This document shows positions 16,987 through 24,912 of a DNA stretch of 64,000 nt, one piece after another; the first letter of the stretch is position 1; the number at the start of each line of letters is the position of its first letter. Under the pieces are notes generated by a model that did not search any database, had not been told where the DNA came from, and saw only the letters and a list, made by a program, of their open reading frames with translations. This stretch comes from QHXM01 sp032160705 (lineage in GTDB: Bacteria; Acidobacteriota; Blastocatellia; Pyrinomonadales; Pyrinomonadaceae): the NCBI GenBank assembly GCA_032160705.1, contig JAVHVE010000001.1, positions 52,353-116,352 of the forward strand, written 5' to 3'. The position numbers were made by a program, and so were the translations under genes.

Positions 16987-18975
16987 ATGAGCGAAATTAA
17001 CGTCCAATTGAAGGAAGGCGCGAGCGTCGCGCTGCCAGCTCCCGTGACGGTCGCGGAAGCCTTGAAGCGGCTTGACCGCGACGCGGCGAAGCAGGCTCTG
17101 GCGGCGCGCGTCAACGGGCGTGAAGTTGACCTGGCTTTCACTTTGAGAGGGCAGGAGAACGGCGAGCCTGTACGAATTGAGCCCATCCTGCCGCAGACGC
17201 TCGAAGGCCTGGACGTGCTCAGACATTCGACGGCGCACCTGCTCGCCTCAGCCGTGCTCGATCTGTTTCCCGGAACACAGCTTGGCATCGGCCCGGCGCT
17301 GCTGGACGACCCGCGCTACGGATTCTTCTATGATGTCATCACGCCGCGACCATTGACGGACGCGGATTTGCCTGTGATTGAAAAGAAGATGCGCGACATC
17401 TCAAAGCGCAACCTGGCTTACCGCCGCGACGAAATTCCGAAACAGGATGCTTTGCGCCTCTTCAAGGAACGCGACGAGCCGCTGAAATGCGAGTTGATAG
17501 ACGAGAAAGCCGGAGACGTGGTGAGCGTCTATTATATTGACAGCTCGCCGTTCGTAGATTTTTGTCTGGGGCCGCATGTGCCGAACACGAATAAGCTGCG
17601 AGCCTTCAAGCTGCTCAGCCTGGCCGGTGCATACTGGAAAGGCGATGCCGAGCGCACGCAGATGCAGCGCATCTACGGGACGGCTTTCTTCACGCAGGAA
17701 GAATTGGACGCCTGGCTCAAGCAGCGCGAGGAAGCCGAAAAGCGCGATCATCGTCGGCTGGGACGCGAGCTTGATCTCTTCTCGATTCAGGAGCAGTACG
17801 GGCAGGGCTTAATCTTCTGGCATCCGAAGGGTGCGATTGTCCGCAAGATGATGGAAGATTATTTGTACGAAGAGCTGTTTAAGCGCAACTACAGTCTCGT
17901 CTACACGCCGCACATCGCGCGCCGCGAGCTTTGGCAAATGAGCGGGCACGAGCAAAACTACGGCGACTCGATGTTTGCGCCGACGAAGCTCGAAGAGACG
18001 GAGTTTCGCTTGAAGCCTATGAACTGCCCGTTCCACATCGGCATCTACAAATCGCAGCCGCGCTCTTACCGCGATTTGCCGCAACGTTACGGCGAAATGG
18101 GCACGGTCTATCGCGCGGAGCTTTCCGGCACGCTGCACGGCCTGATGCGCGTTCGCGGCTTTACCGTTGACGACGCGCACCTGTTCTGCACGCCCGATCA
18201 GGTACAGAAAGAGATTGGCGATTGCGTTGATTTTGTTGTGCAGGTTCTTAGTACCTTCGGCTTCGACAAGGTGAAATTCGAGCTTTCCGTTAAGGGGAAT
18301 GACACGGGCAAGCTCTATCTGGGCGAGGAAGAGGATTGGATGAAGGCGGAGAACGTGCTCGCCGAAGCTCTCAATGATCGCAATGTGGCTTACGAGCGCA
18401 TGGAAGGCGAAGGGGCCTTTTACGGACCCAAGATTGACATCAAAATTGAGGACGCTATTGGCCGCCTGTGGCAACTCGGCACAGTGCAATATGACTTCAA
18501 TCTTCCCGAACGTTTCGAGCTTGAGTATACCGGCGAAGACAACAAGCCGCATCGCCCCGTGATGGTTCACCGCGCGCTGTTCGGCTCAATCGAGCGTTTC
18601 TTCGGCGTGCTGATAGAGCACTACGCGGGCGCTTTCCCCCTCTGGCTCGCGCCTGTGCAGGCAATTGTGCTGCCGATTACGGATCGGATCAACGAATACG
18701 CGCAAAGTGTCACGGCAAAGTTGCGCGCCGCTGGCTTGCGCGCCGAAACGAATCTTCGCAGCGAGAAGATCGGCGCGAAGATACGCGACGCGCAGTTACA
18801 GAAAATTCCTTTCATGCTGGTCTTGGGCGACCGCGAGATGGAACAAGGCCAGGTCGCCGTGCGTGAACGAACCAGGGGCGACATCGGCGTAATGACGCTC
18901 GATGAATTCAAAGAGATGGCGCAGCGACTCGTTGACTCGCGCGCGCTCGTCAACATCGTCGAGTCTGAAGTCTGA
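16987..18975 (+). CDS. thrS: Threonyl-tRNA synthetase
   Basis: The class II synthetase charges tRNA-Thr. The 662-residue product has the N-terminal TGS domain, the editing domain (LRHSTAHLLASAVLDLFPGTQLGIGP with the HxxxH zinc site), the catalytic core with LKPMNCPFHIGIYKS (zinc-binding Cys) and RYGEMGTVYRAELSG, and the C-terminal anticodon-binding domain (LWLAPVQAIVLPI). The open frame extends to a GTG at 16921, but ATG 16987, preceded by GAGAAAG, gives the normal start. The last codons (E-S-E-V-stop) lie inside the left arm of the next hairpin element. Confidence 0.96.
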   Translation: MSEINVQLKEGASVALPAPVTVAEALKRLDRDAAKQALAARVNGREVDLAFTLRGQENGEPVRIEPILPQTLEGLDVLRHSTAHLLASAVLDLFPGTQLGIGPALLDDPRYGFFYDVITPRPLTDADLPVIEKKMRDISKRNLAYRRDEIPKQDALRLFKERDEPLKCELIDEKAGDVVSVYYIDSSPFVDFCLGPHVPNTNKLRAFKLLSLAGAYWKGDAERTQMQRIYGTAFFTQEELDAWLKQREEAEKRDHRRLGRELDLFSIQEQYGQGLIFWHPKGAIVRKMMEDYLYEELFKRNYSLVYTPHIARRELWQMSGHEQNYGDSMFAPTKLEETEFRLKPMNCPFHIGIYKSQPRSYRDLPQRYGEMGTVYRAELSGTLHGLMRVRGFTVDDAHLFCTPDQVQKEIGDCVDFVVQVLSTFGFDKVKFELSVKGNDTGKLYLGEEEDWMKAENVLAEALNDRNVAYERMEGEGAFYGPKIDIKIEDAIGRLWQLGTVQYDFNLPERFELEYTGEDNKPHRPVMVHRALFGSIERFFGVLIEHYAGAFPLWLAPVQAIVLPITDRINEYAQSVTAKLRAAGLRAETNLRSEKIGAKIRDAQLQKIPFMLVLGDREMEQGQVAVRERTRGDIGVMTLDEFKEMAQRLVDSRALVNIVESEV

Positions 18976-19054
18976 AGTCTGGAGTCTGGAGTCAAGAAGA
19001 AAAGCAGTTCTTTGTCTTTTGACTCCAGACTCCAGACTCTAAGACTCCAGACTC
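18961..19054. repeat. Heptad-arm inverted repeat, GAGTCTG class
   Basis: Left arm 18961-18993: GAGTCTG, AAGTCTG, AAGTCTG, GAGTCTG, GAGTC. Right arm 19021-19054: inverse units (GACTCCA, GACTCCA, GACTCTA, AGACTCC). The apex contains AAGAAGAAAAGCAGTTC and TTTGTCTTTT. The left arm overlaps the last five thrS codons; the right arm ends 9 bases before the infC Shine-Dalgarno. Confidence 0.85.
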
Positions 19055-19074
19055 CTAACATTGGAGGTGCAGCA

Positions 19075-19701
19075 ATAGCTACAGGCTTTCGAGGTCGCGG
19101 GCAGCGTCCTGACAATCGTCGCGCTCCCGCCGTGCGCATTAACGAACGGATTCGCGTGCCTGAAGTGCGCGTGATTGGTGATGACGGCGAGCAGCTCGGC
19201 GTCATGGAGACGCGTGAAGCTGTGCGGAAGGCGCGCGAGCAGGGGCTGGATTTGGTGGAAGTCGCGCCCAACGCAGAGCCGCCCGTCTGTCGCATCATTG
19301 ATTACGGCAAGTTTCAATACGAGGCGAAGAAGAAGGCGAACGAGGCGAAGAAAAAACAGGTCGTCATCACCGTCAAAGAGGTCAAGTTTCGTCCGGGCAC
19401 GGACGACCACGATTACGACTACCGGATGAAACATGCGCGCGAGTGGTTGCAGGATGGCGACAAGGTGAAAGCGACGATCTGGTTTCGCGGTCGTGAGATG
19501 ACGCACCGCGAGCTTGGCTCACGCATTCTCGAAAGGCTGGAGAAAGACCTCGCCGACGTTGGCGAAGTTGAAGCCCGCCCGCGCATGGAGGGCAACCAGA
19601 TGTTCATCATCCTCGGGCCGAAGCGCCACAAGGGCGCAGCGAAACCCGAACATGCTCCTGCTGCGCCGAGCACGACTCAGGGAGAACAGCCGCAAGGCTA
19701 A
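19075..19701 (+). CDS. infC: Translation initiation factor IF-3, apparent AUA start
   Basis: IF-3 binds the 30S subunit and proofreads start-codon selection. The sequence has RINERIRVPEVRVIGDDGEQLG, the N-domain signature, a Lys-rich linker (YEAKKKANEAKKKQ), and the C-domain (VKEVKFRPGTDDHDYDYRMKHA). No ATG, GTG or TTG stands near the expected N-terminus. A strong GGAGG (19063-19067) is followed 7 bases later by ATA at 19075, which is read here as the start. An ATT at 19060 lies ahead of the GGAGG and is less likely. AUU in Escherichia coli infC and AUC in Myxococcus are known precedents for IF-3 autoregulation through a rare start codon. The product has 208 residues. Confidence 0.9.
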   Translation: MATGFRGRGQRPDNRRAPAVRINERIRVPEVRVIGDDGEQLGVMETREAVRKAREQGLDLVEVAPNAEPPVCRIIDYGKFQYEAKKKANEAKKKQVVITVKEVKFRPGTDDHDYDYRMKHAREWLQDGDKVKATIWFRGREMTHRELGSRILERLEKDLADVGEVEARPRMEGNQMFIILGPKRHKGAAKPEHAPAAPSTTQGEQPQG

Positions 19702-19797
19702 TTTTTGATTTGCGATTTTTGACTGTTGATTGGAAGAGGAATAAAAGAGCTTTTATCTTCTTCCGGTCAACAATCAAAAATCTAAAATCGCAAATCT
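19702..19797. repeat. Heptad-arm inverted repeat, TTTTTGA class
   Basis: The left arm (19702-19731) reads TTTTTGA, TTTGCGA, TTTTTGA, CTGTTGA, TT; the right arm (19765-19797) is its inverse. The apex GGAAGAGGAATAAAAGAGC continues as a near-palindrome. It starts on the base after the infC stop and ends just before the rpmI Shine-Dalgarno. Confidence 0.8.
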
Positions 19798-19813
19798 TTT
19801 TCGGAGAGCAATT

Positions 19814-20017
19814 ATGCCTAAACTGAAAACACATAAAGGCGCGGCCAAGCGGTTTCGCTTGACTGCGACCGGCAAGATCAAGCGCGGCCACAGCCATGCG
19901 CGCCACATTCTGACCAAGAAGACCAACAAGCGTAAGCGCCAGCTCGACATTGACGGCCTTGTCTCCGAAGGAGATCAGAAGCGCGTCGAAGCGATGCTGC
20001 CGTATGGAAGAGGCTAA
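19814..20017 (+). CDS. rpmI: 50S ribosomal protein L35
   Basis: This 67-residue basic protein of the large subunit has the family start MPKLKTHKGAAKRFR, then KIKRGHSHARHILTKK and the end VEAMLPYGRG. CGGAG lies 8 bases before the ATG. It sits in the conserved order infC-rpmI-rplT. Confidence 0.96.
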   Translation: MPKLKTHKGAAKRFRLTATGKIKRGHSHARHILTKKTNKRKRQLDIDGLVSEGDQKRVEAMLPYGRG

Positions 20018-20023
20018 AAGATA

Positions 20024-20187
20024 GGGATGAGGGATGAGGGATGAGGGATGAAGAAAGGCAGAATACAGAAGTCAGGAGTCAGGAGTCAGAATGAAGAGGC
20101 GGCAGCCCGCTTTTGTTTTTCTTCTGACTTCTGTCTCCTGTCTTCTGACTCCTGCTTTTCATCCCTCATCCCTCCGCCCTCATCCCT
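20024..20187. repeat. Nested double heptad hairpin (GGGATGA outside, GTCAGGA inside)
   Basis: The outer left arm is four exact GGGATGA units (20024-20051) and the outer right arm (20159-20187) their inverse. Inside lies a second pair of arms built of GTCAGGA-type heptamers (about 20064-20089 and 20121-20155), with apex GAAGAGGCGGCAGCCCGC. The element begins 6 bases after the rpmI stop and ends just before the rplT ribosome-binding site. Confidence 0.85.
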
Positions 20188-20209
20188 CTGTGAGATGGGG
20201 GAATGAATA

Positions 20210-20590
20210 ATGCCTAGAGCAAAACGTGGAAATAAGCGTCTTGAAAGGCGCAAGAAGATTCTGAAATTAGCCAAAGGGTACAGGGGCACAAAATCCAAGC
20301 TCTATCGTTCGGCGAAAGAGAGTGTCGAGCGTGCCCTGAACTTCGCTTATACAGGACGCAAGCTGAAGAAGCGCGATTTTCGTAGTCTGTGGATCGTCCG
20401 CATCGGAGCCGCCGCACGAGTGAACGGTTTGAACTATTCGCAGTTCATGCACGGCTTGAAGCTGGCAGGCATCGAGCTTGATCGAAAGATTCTCGCAGAC
20501 CTCGCGGCTAATCAGCCGGAAGGGTTCGCGGAGCTGGCCGGGCAGGTGAAGACCGCTTTGGAGAACGAGCAACAGCAACGCGCCGCGTGA
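20210..20590 (+). CDS. rplT: 50S ribosomal protein L20
   Basis: This 126-residue protein is essential for early 50S assembly and in many bacteria represses its own operon. It has the family start MPRAKRGNKRLERRKKILK, then AKGYRGTKSKLYRSAKESVERAL, WIVRIGAAARVNGLNYSQFM and a C-terminal helix ending in an unusual Gln-rich tail. GGGGGA lies 8 bases before the ATG. pheS begins 26 bases downstream. Confidence 0.96.
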   Translation: MPRAKRGNKRLERRKKILKLAKGYRGTKSKLYRSAKESVERALNFAYTGRKLKKRDFRSLWIVRIGAAARVNGLNYSQFMHGLKLAGIELDRKILADLAANQPEGFAELAGQVKTALENEQQQRAA

Positions 20591-20616
20591 AAGCTTAAGT
20601 TAAGGACTAGAATATA

Positions 20617-21762
20617 ATGCCAGAAGGCGTTAGTTACGAGGACTTAAAACAGCGAAGGGATAAAGTGTATGGAGCGTTCGAGCAACTGTTCGAGCGCTTC
20701 TTGCCCTTTGTTGATGACCGTCATGACATCAACAGCACCTCTCAGCTTATGGCTGATCTGCGTGATAGAGGGATAACACTCGAAGAAGCTGAAAACACTC
20801 TTCGGGAACTTCTTGAGCTACGCACGCAGTTCATTGGTAAAAAAGGAGAGTGGGCTGCGCTAAAGAAGATGATCGGGCGCGTCGAAGACGGCAACGAACG
20901 AGCCGAGGCGAATCAGATTATTTCACTGCGTGAAGTCGTAATGTCTGCTCATTTTGGTGACGCGGAAATCACACTTAGGAATCTCATAAGTGAGTTACGC
21001 GTTGAACGTGAACGCGTTGACGTTACCTTGCCTGGTCGCCGTCCACGCCACGGCCATCTTCATCCGATTACAATCCTGCGCCAGAAGATTGAAGACATTT
21101 TCGTTTCGCTGGGGTATGCGATTGAAGACGACCGCGAGATCGAGACAGATTTCTACAACTTCACCGCGCTCAATATCCCCGAAAATCATCCGGCGCGCGA
21201 CCCGCTCGACACGTTCTACACGACGGAAGGATTCGCCTTGCGGTCGCAGACTTCGACCGTGCAGATTCACGCGATGGAGCGGCGCAGCGCCCCCTTGCGG
21301 ATGATTGCGCCGGGGCGCGTCTTCCGCCGCGACACGCCGGATGCGACACACAATCCGATGTTCTATCAGGTCGAGGGGTTGTGCGTTGATCGCGGCATCA
21401 CGATGGCGCACTTGAAGGGGACGCTGACCGAGTTCGTCCATCGGCTGGTCGGCCCGGAAACGCGCACGCGCTTTCGTCCCTCTTACTTTCCGTTCACCGA
21501 GCCGTCTGCCGAAGTGGACTACAGTTGCTTCAAGTGTAACGGGACTGGCTGCCGCATCTGCAAACAATCGGGCTGGATCGAGCTTGGCGGCTCCGGCATG
21601 GTTCATCCAAACGTGCTGCGCGCCGTCCAGATTGACCCGGAAGAGTTCTCAGGCTTCGCCTTCGGCTTCGGCATAGACCGCATGTCGGCCTTGATGTACA
21701 AACTCGACGACATCCGCCTGCTCTTCGAGAACGACGTGCGTTTCCTGGAACAGTTCAACTAA
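20617..21762 (+). CDS. pheS: Phenylalanyl-tRNA synthetase alpha subunit
   Basis: This is the catalytic subunit of the class II (alpha-beta)2 enzyme. It shows FIGKKGEWAALKK, VTLPGRRPRHGHLHPIT, the motif 2 region RVFRRDTPDATHNPMFYQVEGLCVD, a Cys cluster CFKCNGTGCRICKQ and motif 3 FAFGFGIDRMSALMY. The N-terminal ~60 residues before the conserved coiled coil are longer than usual and their DNA looks less GC-rich than the rest. Partner PheT follows after a hairpin element. Confidence 0.95.
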   Translation: MPEGVSYEDLKQRRDKVYGAFEQLFERFLPFVDDRHDINSTSQLMADLRDRGITLEEAENTLRELLELRTQFIGKKGEWAALKKMIGRVEDGNERAEANQIISLREVVMSAHFGDAEITLRNLISELRVERERVDVTLPGRRPRHGHLHPITILRQKIEDIFVSLGYAIEDDREIETDFYNFTALNIPENHPARDPLDTFYTTEGFALRSQTSTVQIHAMERRSAPLRMIAPGRVFRRDTPDATHNPMFYQVEGLCVDRGITMAHLKGTLTEFVHRLVGPETRTRFRPSYFPFTEPSAEVDYSCFKCNGTGCRICKQSGWIELGGSGMVHPNVLRAVQIDPEEFSGFAFGFGIDRMSALMYKLDDIRLLFENDVRFLEQFN

Positions 21763-21764
21763 GC

Positions 21765-21839
21765 GTGACAGGTGACAAGTGACAGGTGACAAGATAAGTT
21801 CTTGTCTTTACCTGTCACCTGTCACCTGTCACTTGTCAC
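21765..21839. repeat. Heptad-arm inverted repeat, GTGACAG class
   Basis: The left arm (21765-21792) is GTGACAG, GTGACAA, GTGACAG, GTGACAA; the right arm (21811-21839) is its inverse. The apex is GATAAGTTCTTGTCTTTA. It begins 2 bases after the pheS stop and ends 7 bases before the pheT ATG, leaving no room for a Shine-Dalgarno. Confidence 0.88.
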
Positions 21840-21846
21840 GGTTTTT

Positions 21847-23967
21847 ATGAATATAAGCTACAACTGGCTTCGTGAATTGACGGGCGTGACGCTTGGGGCG
21901 CGCGAGTTGGCTGAAACGTTGACGCGCGTTGGCCTGGCGGTCGAAGTTGTGCATGAGGCCGGGGACGATTTCGTGTTGGAGATTGATCTCACGTCGAATC
22001 GCCCGGATTGTTTGTCACACCTGGGCGTGGCGCGCGAGGTCGTGGCCGCTGCTGGTGGGCGCGTGCTGCTTGCGGAAGCTCAGCCGTCGCGGATGGAAGG
22101 GCGCGCCGGGTCGTTTACGGCGGTCGAGATACTCGATGCGGATTTGTGCCCGCGCTACGCGGCGCGGGTTGTGCGCGGTGTGAGCATCAAGCCTTCGCCT
22201 GATTGGTTGGCCAAGCGTCTGGAGACCATCGGACAAAGACCGATTAATAACGTCGCGGACATCACAAACTATGTGCTGCACGAGCAGGGGCAACCGTTGC
22301 ATGCTTTCGATCTGGCGAAGTTGACGGAAAATCGAATCGTCGTCCGGCGCGCGGCAGCGGGCGAGAAGATAAAGACACTGGACGGCGTCGAGCGAGAGCT
22401 TGATGCGGAGATGCTGGTGATTGCCGACGCGGTGCGTCCCGTCGCCGTCGCGGGTGTGATGGGCGGCGAAGATTCGGAGATTTCTGACGCGACGCGCGAC
22501 GTGCTCGTTGAAAGCGCGTACTTCAATCCGGCATCCGTGCGGCGCACGTCAAGGATTCTCGGATTGCATACGGAAGCTTCGCACCACTTCGAGCGCGGTG
22601 TGGATTATGAAGGCATTATCAGGGCACAGGAGCGATGCGTCGCCTTGATCTGTGAGCTTGCAGGCGGCACTGCGACGGATGCGATAGACGTTTACCCGAA
22701 ACGCATCGAGCCGCCGATGGTCAGCCTGCGTCAGGAGCGTGTCAAAGCCCTGACCGGCCTCGAAGTCGGCGCGGGCGAGATGGTGCGAATTCTGTTGGCG
22801 CTTGGGTTCTTGCAGCGTGACGCGATGGCTTCGTTGGGAGCGACGGAAAAATCGGCGGGCGTCGCTGGAGGCCGCAGCCTGACCTTTATAGCCCCGACGT
22901 GGCGCGTGGACGTTGAGCGCGAGGAGGATTTGGTCGAAGAAGTCGCGCGGCACACCGGATACGAAAAGATTACGACAGAGCTTCCGGCCTCGAATATCGC
23001 GGGCGAATACCAGCCAAGCGAAAGGAAGAGGCGTGCCCTGCGCCGCGCTCTGGTGGCGAGCGGGTTTGACGAAGCCATCAGCTTCAGCTTCATTGACGCA
23101 GCGCACGATGATCGTTTTGAGTATCTGCCGAACCTGGTGAGCGAGGCGGAAGGCGAAGACCGCTTCGTCACTCTGACGAACCCGATTATCGACGGCGCGA
23201 TGCGCATGCGCCCGACGCTCCTTTCGGGCATGCTCGACGCTGTGCGCCACAATTTCAATCACGGCACGCGCGATGTGCGTCTCTTTGAGACGGGACGCAT
23301 TTTCGTGGCCAACCCGGAGCGCGGCCAGCTTCCACTGGAACGCGAGGCGTTTGCGCTTGTAGCGACAGGCGCAGCGATGGAAGAGGGTCGTGTGGGAGGC
23401 GCGCGCGAGCTTGATTTTTATGATCTCAAGGGCGCGCTCGAAGCCGCCGTTGATGCGATGAATCTACAGCCCTTGCGCTTCGAGGCAGCGCAAGTGAAGC
23501 ATCTGCGCCAGGGCCAAGCGGCGCGGATTACTAGCCATAATGGGCGCTCTCTCGGCAGCATCGGCAGGCTCGACGAAGCGATTGCCACGCTGTATAAGTT
23601 TCGCCAGCCGGTTTACGTCGGCGAAGTTGATTTGAGCGCACTGCTTGAAATGGAAGAGATGCCGGTGCTCTACACTCCGCTCATGCGTTACCCGTCAATC
23701 GTGCGTGACGTTTCTCTACTCGTCGGGCGGCGCGTCACATTGGCAGAGATGCTGGAGCGCGTGCGGGATGAGCGCCTTGAAAATTGCCGAGACGCGCGGT
23801 TGGTTGACGTTTACGAAGGCGCTTCCTTGCCGGAAGGGAAGCGTTCGGTGACGCTCAGGATGGAGTATCGCGCAGACGACCGCACGCTGCGCGATGAAGA
23901 AGTGGACGAGATGCACGCGCGCCTGGTGCATGCTCTGGAAGAAAAGTTCGGGGCGCAACAAAGATAA
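21847..23967 (+). CDS. pheT: Phenylalanyl-tRNA synthetase beta subunit lacking the tRNA-binding B2 domain
   Basis: The beta subunit carries editing and tRNA-binding functions. The start MNISYNWLRELTG (B1) runs straight into FVLEIDLTSNRPDCLSHLGVAREV, so the ~100-residue EMAP/OB-fold domain present in Escherichia coli PheT is missing. The product is 706 residues instead of about 800. The B3/B4 editing region (GQRPINNVADITNYVLHEQG, FERGVDYEG), B5 and the C-terminal anticodon-binding B8 (RYPSIVRDVSLLV) are present. The open frame begins at 21802, inside the hairpin arm, but ATG 21847 gives the natural N-terminus. No Shine-Dalgarno is seen. Confidence 0.94.
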   Translation: MNISYNWLRELTGVTLGARELAETLTRVGLAVEVVHEAGDDFVLEIDLTSNRPDCLSHLGVAREVVAAAGGRVLLAEAQPSRMEGRAGSFTAVEILDADLCPRYAARVVRGVSIKPSPDWLAKRLETIGQRPINNVADITNYVLHEQGQPLHAFDLAKLTENRIVVRRAAAGEKIKTLDGVERELDAEMLVIADAVRPVAVAGVMGGEDSEISDATRDVLVESAYFNPASVRRTSRILGLHTEASHHFERGVDYEGIIRAQERCVALICELAGGTATDAIDVYPKRIEPPMVSLRQERVKALTGLEVGAGEMVRILLALGFLQRDAMASLGATEKSAGVAGGRSLTFIAPTWRVDVEREEDLVEEVARHTGYEKITTELPASNIAGEYQPSERKRRALRRALVASGFDEAISFSFIDAAHDDRFEYLPNLVSEAEGEDRFVTLTNPIIDGAMRMRPTLLSGMLDAVRHNFNHGTRDVRLFETGRIFVANPERGQLPLEREAFALVATGAAMEEGRVGGARELDFYDLKGALEAAVDAMNLQPLRFEAAQVKHLRQGQAARITSHNGRSLGSIGRLDEAIATLYKFRQPVYVGEVDLSALLEMEEMPVLYTPLMRYPSIVRDVSLLVGRRVTLAEMLERVRDERLENCRDARLVDVYEGASLPEGKRSVTLRMEYRADDRTLRDEEVDEMHARLVHALEEKFGAQQR

Positions 23968-23968
23968 A

Positions 23969-24061
23969 GAGTCTGGAGTCTGGAGTCTGGAGTCTGAAGT
24001 CAGAGGCCAAAAAAAGTTTTTGTCTTTTGACTCCAGACTTCAGACTCCAGACTCTAGACTT
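23969..24061. repeat. Heptad-arm inverted repeat, GAGTCTG class
   Basis: Left arm 23969-24003: four exact GAGTCTG units and AAGTCAG. Right arm 24027-24061: inverse units. The apex AAAAAAAGTTTTTGTCTTTT is like that of the element before infC. It starts 2 bases after the pheT stop. Confidence 0.87.
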
Positions 24062-24128
24062 ATTAAGCCAGAAGTCGCATAATCGGACGGCTAGTTTTAG
24101 CCCCCCGCCAAATTTGAGGAGACTCGCG

Positions 24129-24410
24129 ATGGTCGGATTATCAGGATTAGAAAAGTTCTCACATCTGGAAGACAAAATTTACCGCACCATCGAGCTGACG
24201 AAGACGCTTCGCCAGGAGAAGGAAGGGCTGGAGCGCGAGGTCGCCTCGATCCGGCGCGAGTTGGGAACTCTGCTCAACGAAAAAGAGCGATTGGAAAATC
24301 AGCTTGAGCGTATCCTCTCGGAACGTGACACGATTCGCATGAAAGTCGAAGCGATGCTCGATGCGATTGCCGCGCTCGACCCTGAAATGGCCGAGGTGGT
24401 ACGCAGATGA
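24129..24410 (+). CDS. ZapB-like coiled-coil protein
   Basis: The 93-residue protein is almost wholly predicted coiled coil (heptads from LEDKIYRTIELTKTLRQEKEGLEREVASIRRE onward) and ends with a short DPEMAEVVRR tail. Size, coiled-coil nature and position directly ahead of zapA fit a ZapB-type division factor that bridges ZapA-FtsZ; sequence alone is weak evidence. GAGGAG lies about 8 bases before ATG 24129. The frame is open from 24027, but that stretch lies in the repeat. Its stop overlaps a possible zapA start (ATGA). Confidence 0.7.
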   Translation: MVGLSGLEKFSHLEDKIYRTIELTKTLRQEKEGLEREVASIRRELGTLLNEKERLENQLERILSERDTIRMKVEAMLDAIAALDPEMAEVVRR

Positions 24411-24448
24411 GGGATGGAAATAACCGCATCAGTCTAGGTAAAGGCAAT

Positions 24449-24793
24449 ATGGACACAGCAAGCACACCGACCATCAGAGTGGAGATTTACAACCAGACCT
24501 ATAACATTCGCTCCGATGGCGACAGCGAATACATCTCGCAGCTCGCCGAGTTTGTTGACAGCCGGATGCGCGAGATTTCGTCGGGCACGCTGACAGTTGA
24601 TTCCCTCAAGGTCGCCATCTTGGCCGCGCTCCATATCGCAGATGAGCTGCACCGCCTCAAACGCCTGCACGAACAGGCCGACTCGCAACTCGCTTCGCGC
24701 AGCGCCGAATGCGCCGAAATGCTGGATCGCCTCCTGAAAGTCCGCAGCACCGTCGAGCAGCAAGCCACCACGGGCAACATCGCGTTCACCTAA
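24449..24793 (+). CDS. zapA: Cell division protein ZapA
   Basis: ZapA crosslinks FtsZ protofilaments at the Z ring. The family signature is RVEIYNQTYNIRSDGDSEYISQLAEFVDSRMREI, followed by a long C-terminal coiled-coil helix. Start 24449 follows AGGTAAAGG; the alternative ATG at 24407 overlaps the preceding stop by 4 bases and would add 14 residues by translational coupling. The candidate 6S RNA follows, as in proteobacteria. Confidence 0.88.
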   Translation: MDTASTPTIRVEIYNQTYNIRSDGDSEYISQLAEFVDSRMREISSGTLTVDSLKVAILAALHIADELHRLKRLHEQADSQLASRSAECAEMLDRLLKVRSTVEQQATTGNIAFT

Positions 24794-24794
24794 A

Positions 24795-24894
24795 AGCAGG
24801 AGTCAGAAGTCAGAAGTCAGGAGACAGAAGGAAGAGGCGGAGAAGCGCTTTCGTTTTTATTCTGTCTCCTGTCTTCTGTATTCTGAATTCTGCT
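24795..24894. repeat. Heptad-arm inverted repeat, GTCAGAA class
   Basis: Left arm 24795-24829: AGCAGGA, GTCAGAA, GTCAGAA, GTCAGGA, GACAGAA. Right arm 24860-24894: TTCTGTC, TCCTGTC, TTCTGTA, TTCTGAA, TTCTGCT. The apex GGAAGAGGCGGAGAAGCGC resembles the elements at 20024, 26014 and 54393. It starts 1 base after the zapA stop. Confidence 0.87.
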
Positions 24895-24912
24895 TTCGGA
24901 TATGTTAATATC

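Noticed and set aside
19012..19074. TTG start giving infC a 21-residue N-terminal extension
   Set aside because: The extension lies in a repeat arm and has no Shine-Dalgarno; ATA 19075 has an ideal one.
24027..24128. N-terminal extension of the ZapB-like frame
   Set aside because: It is translated hairpin-repeat sequence; a GAGGAG-preceded ATG lies at 24129.
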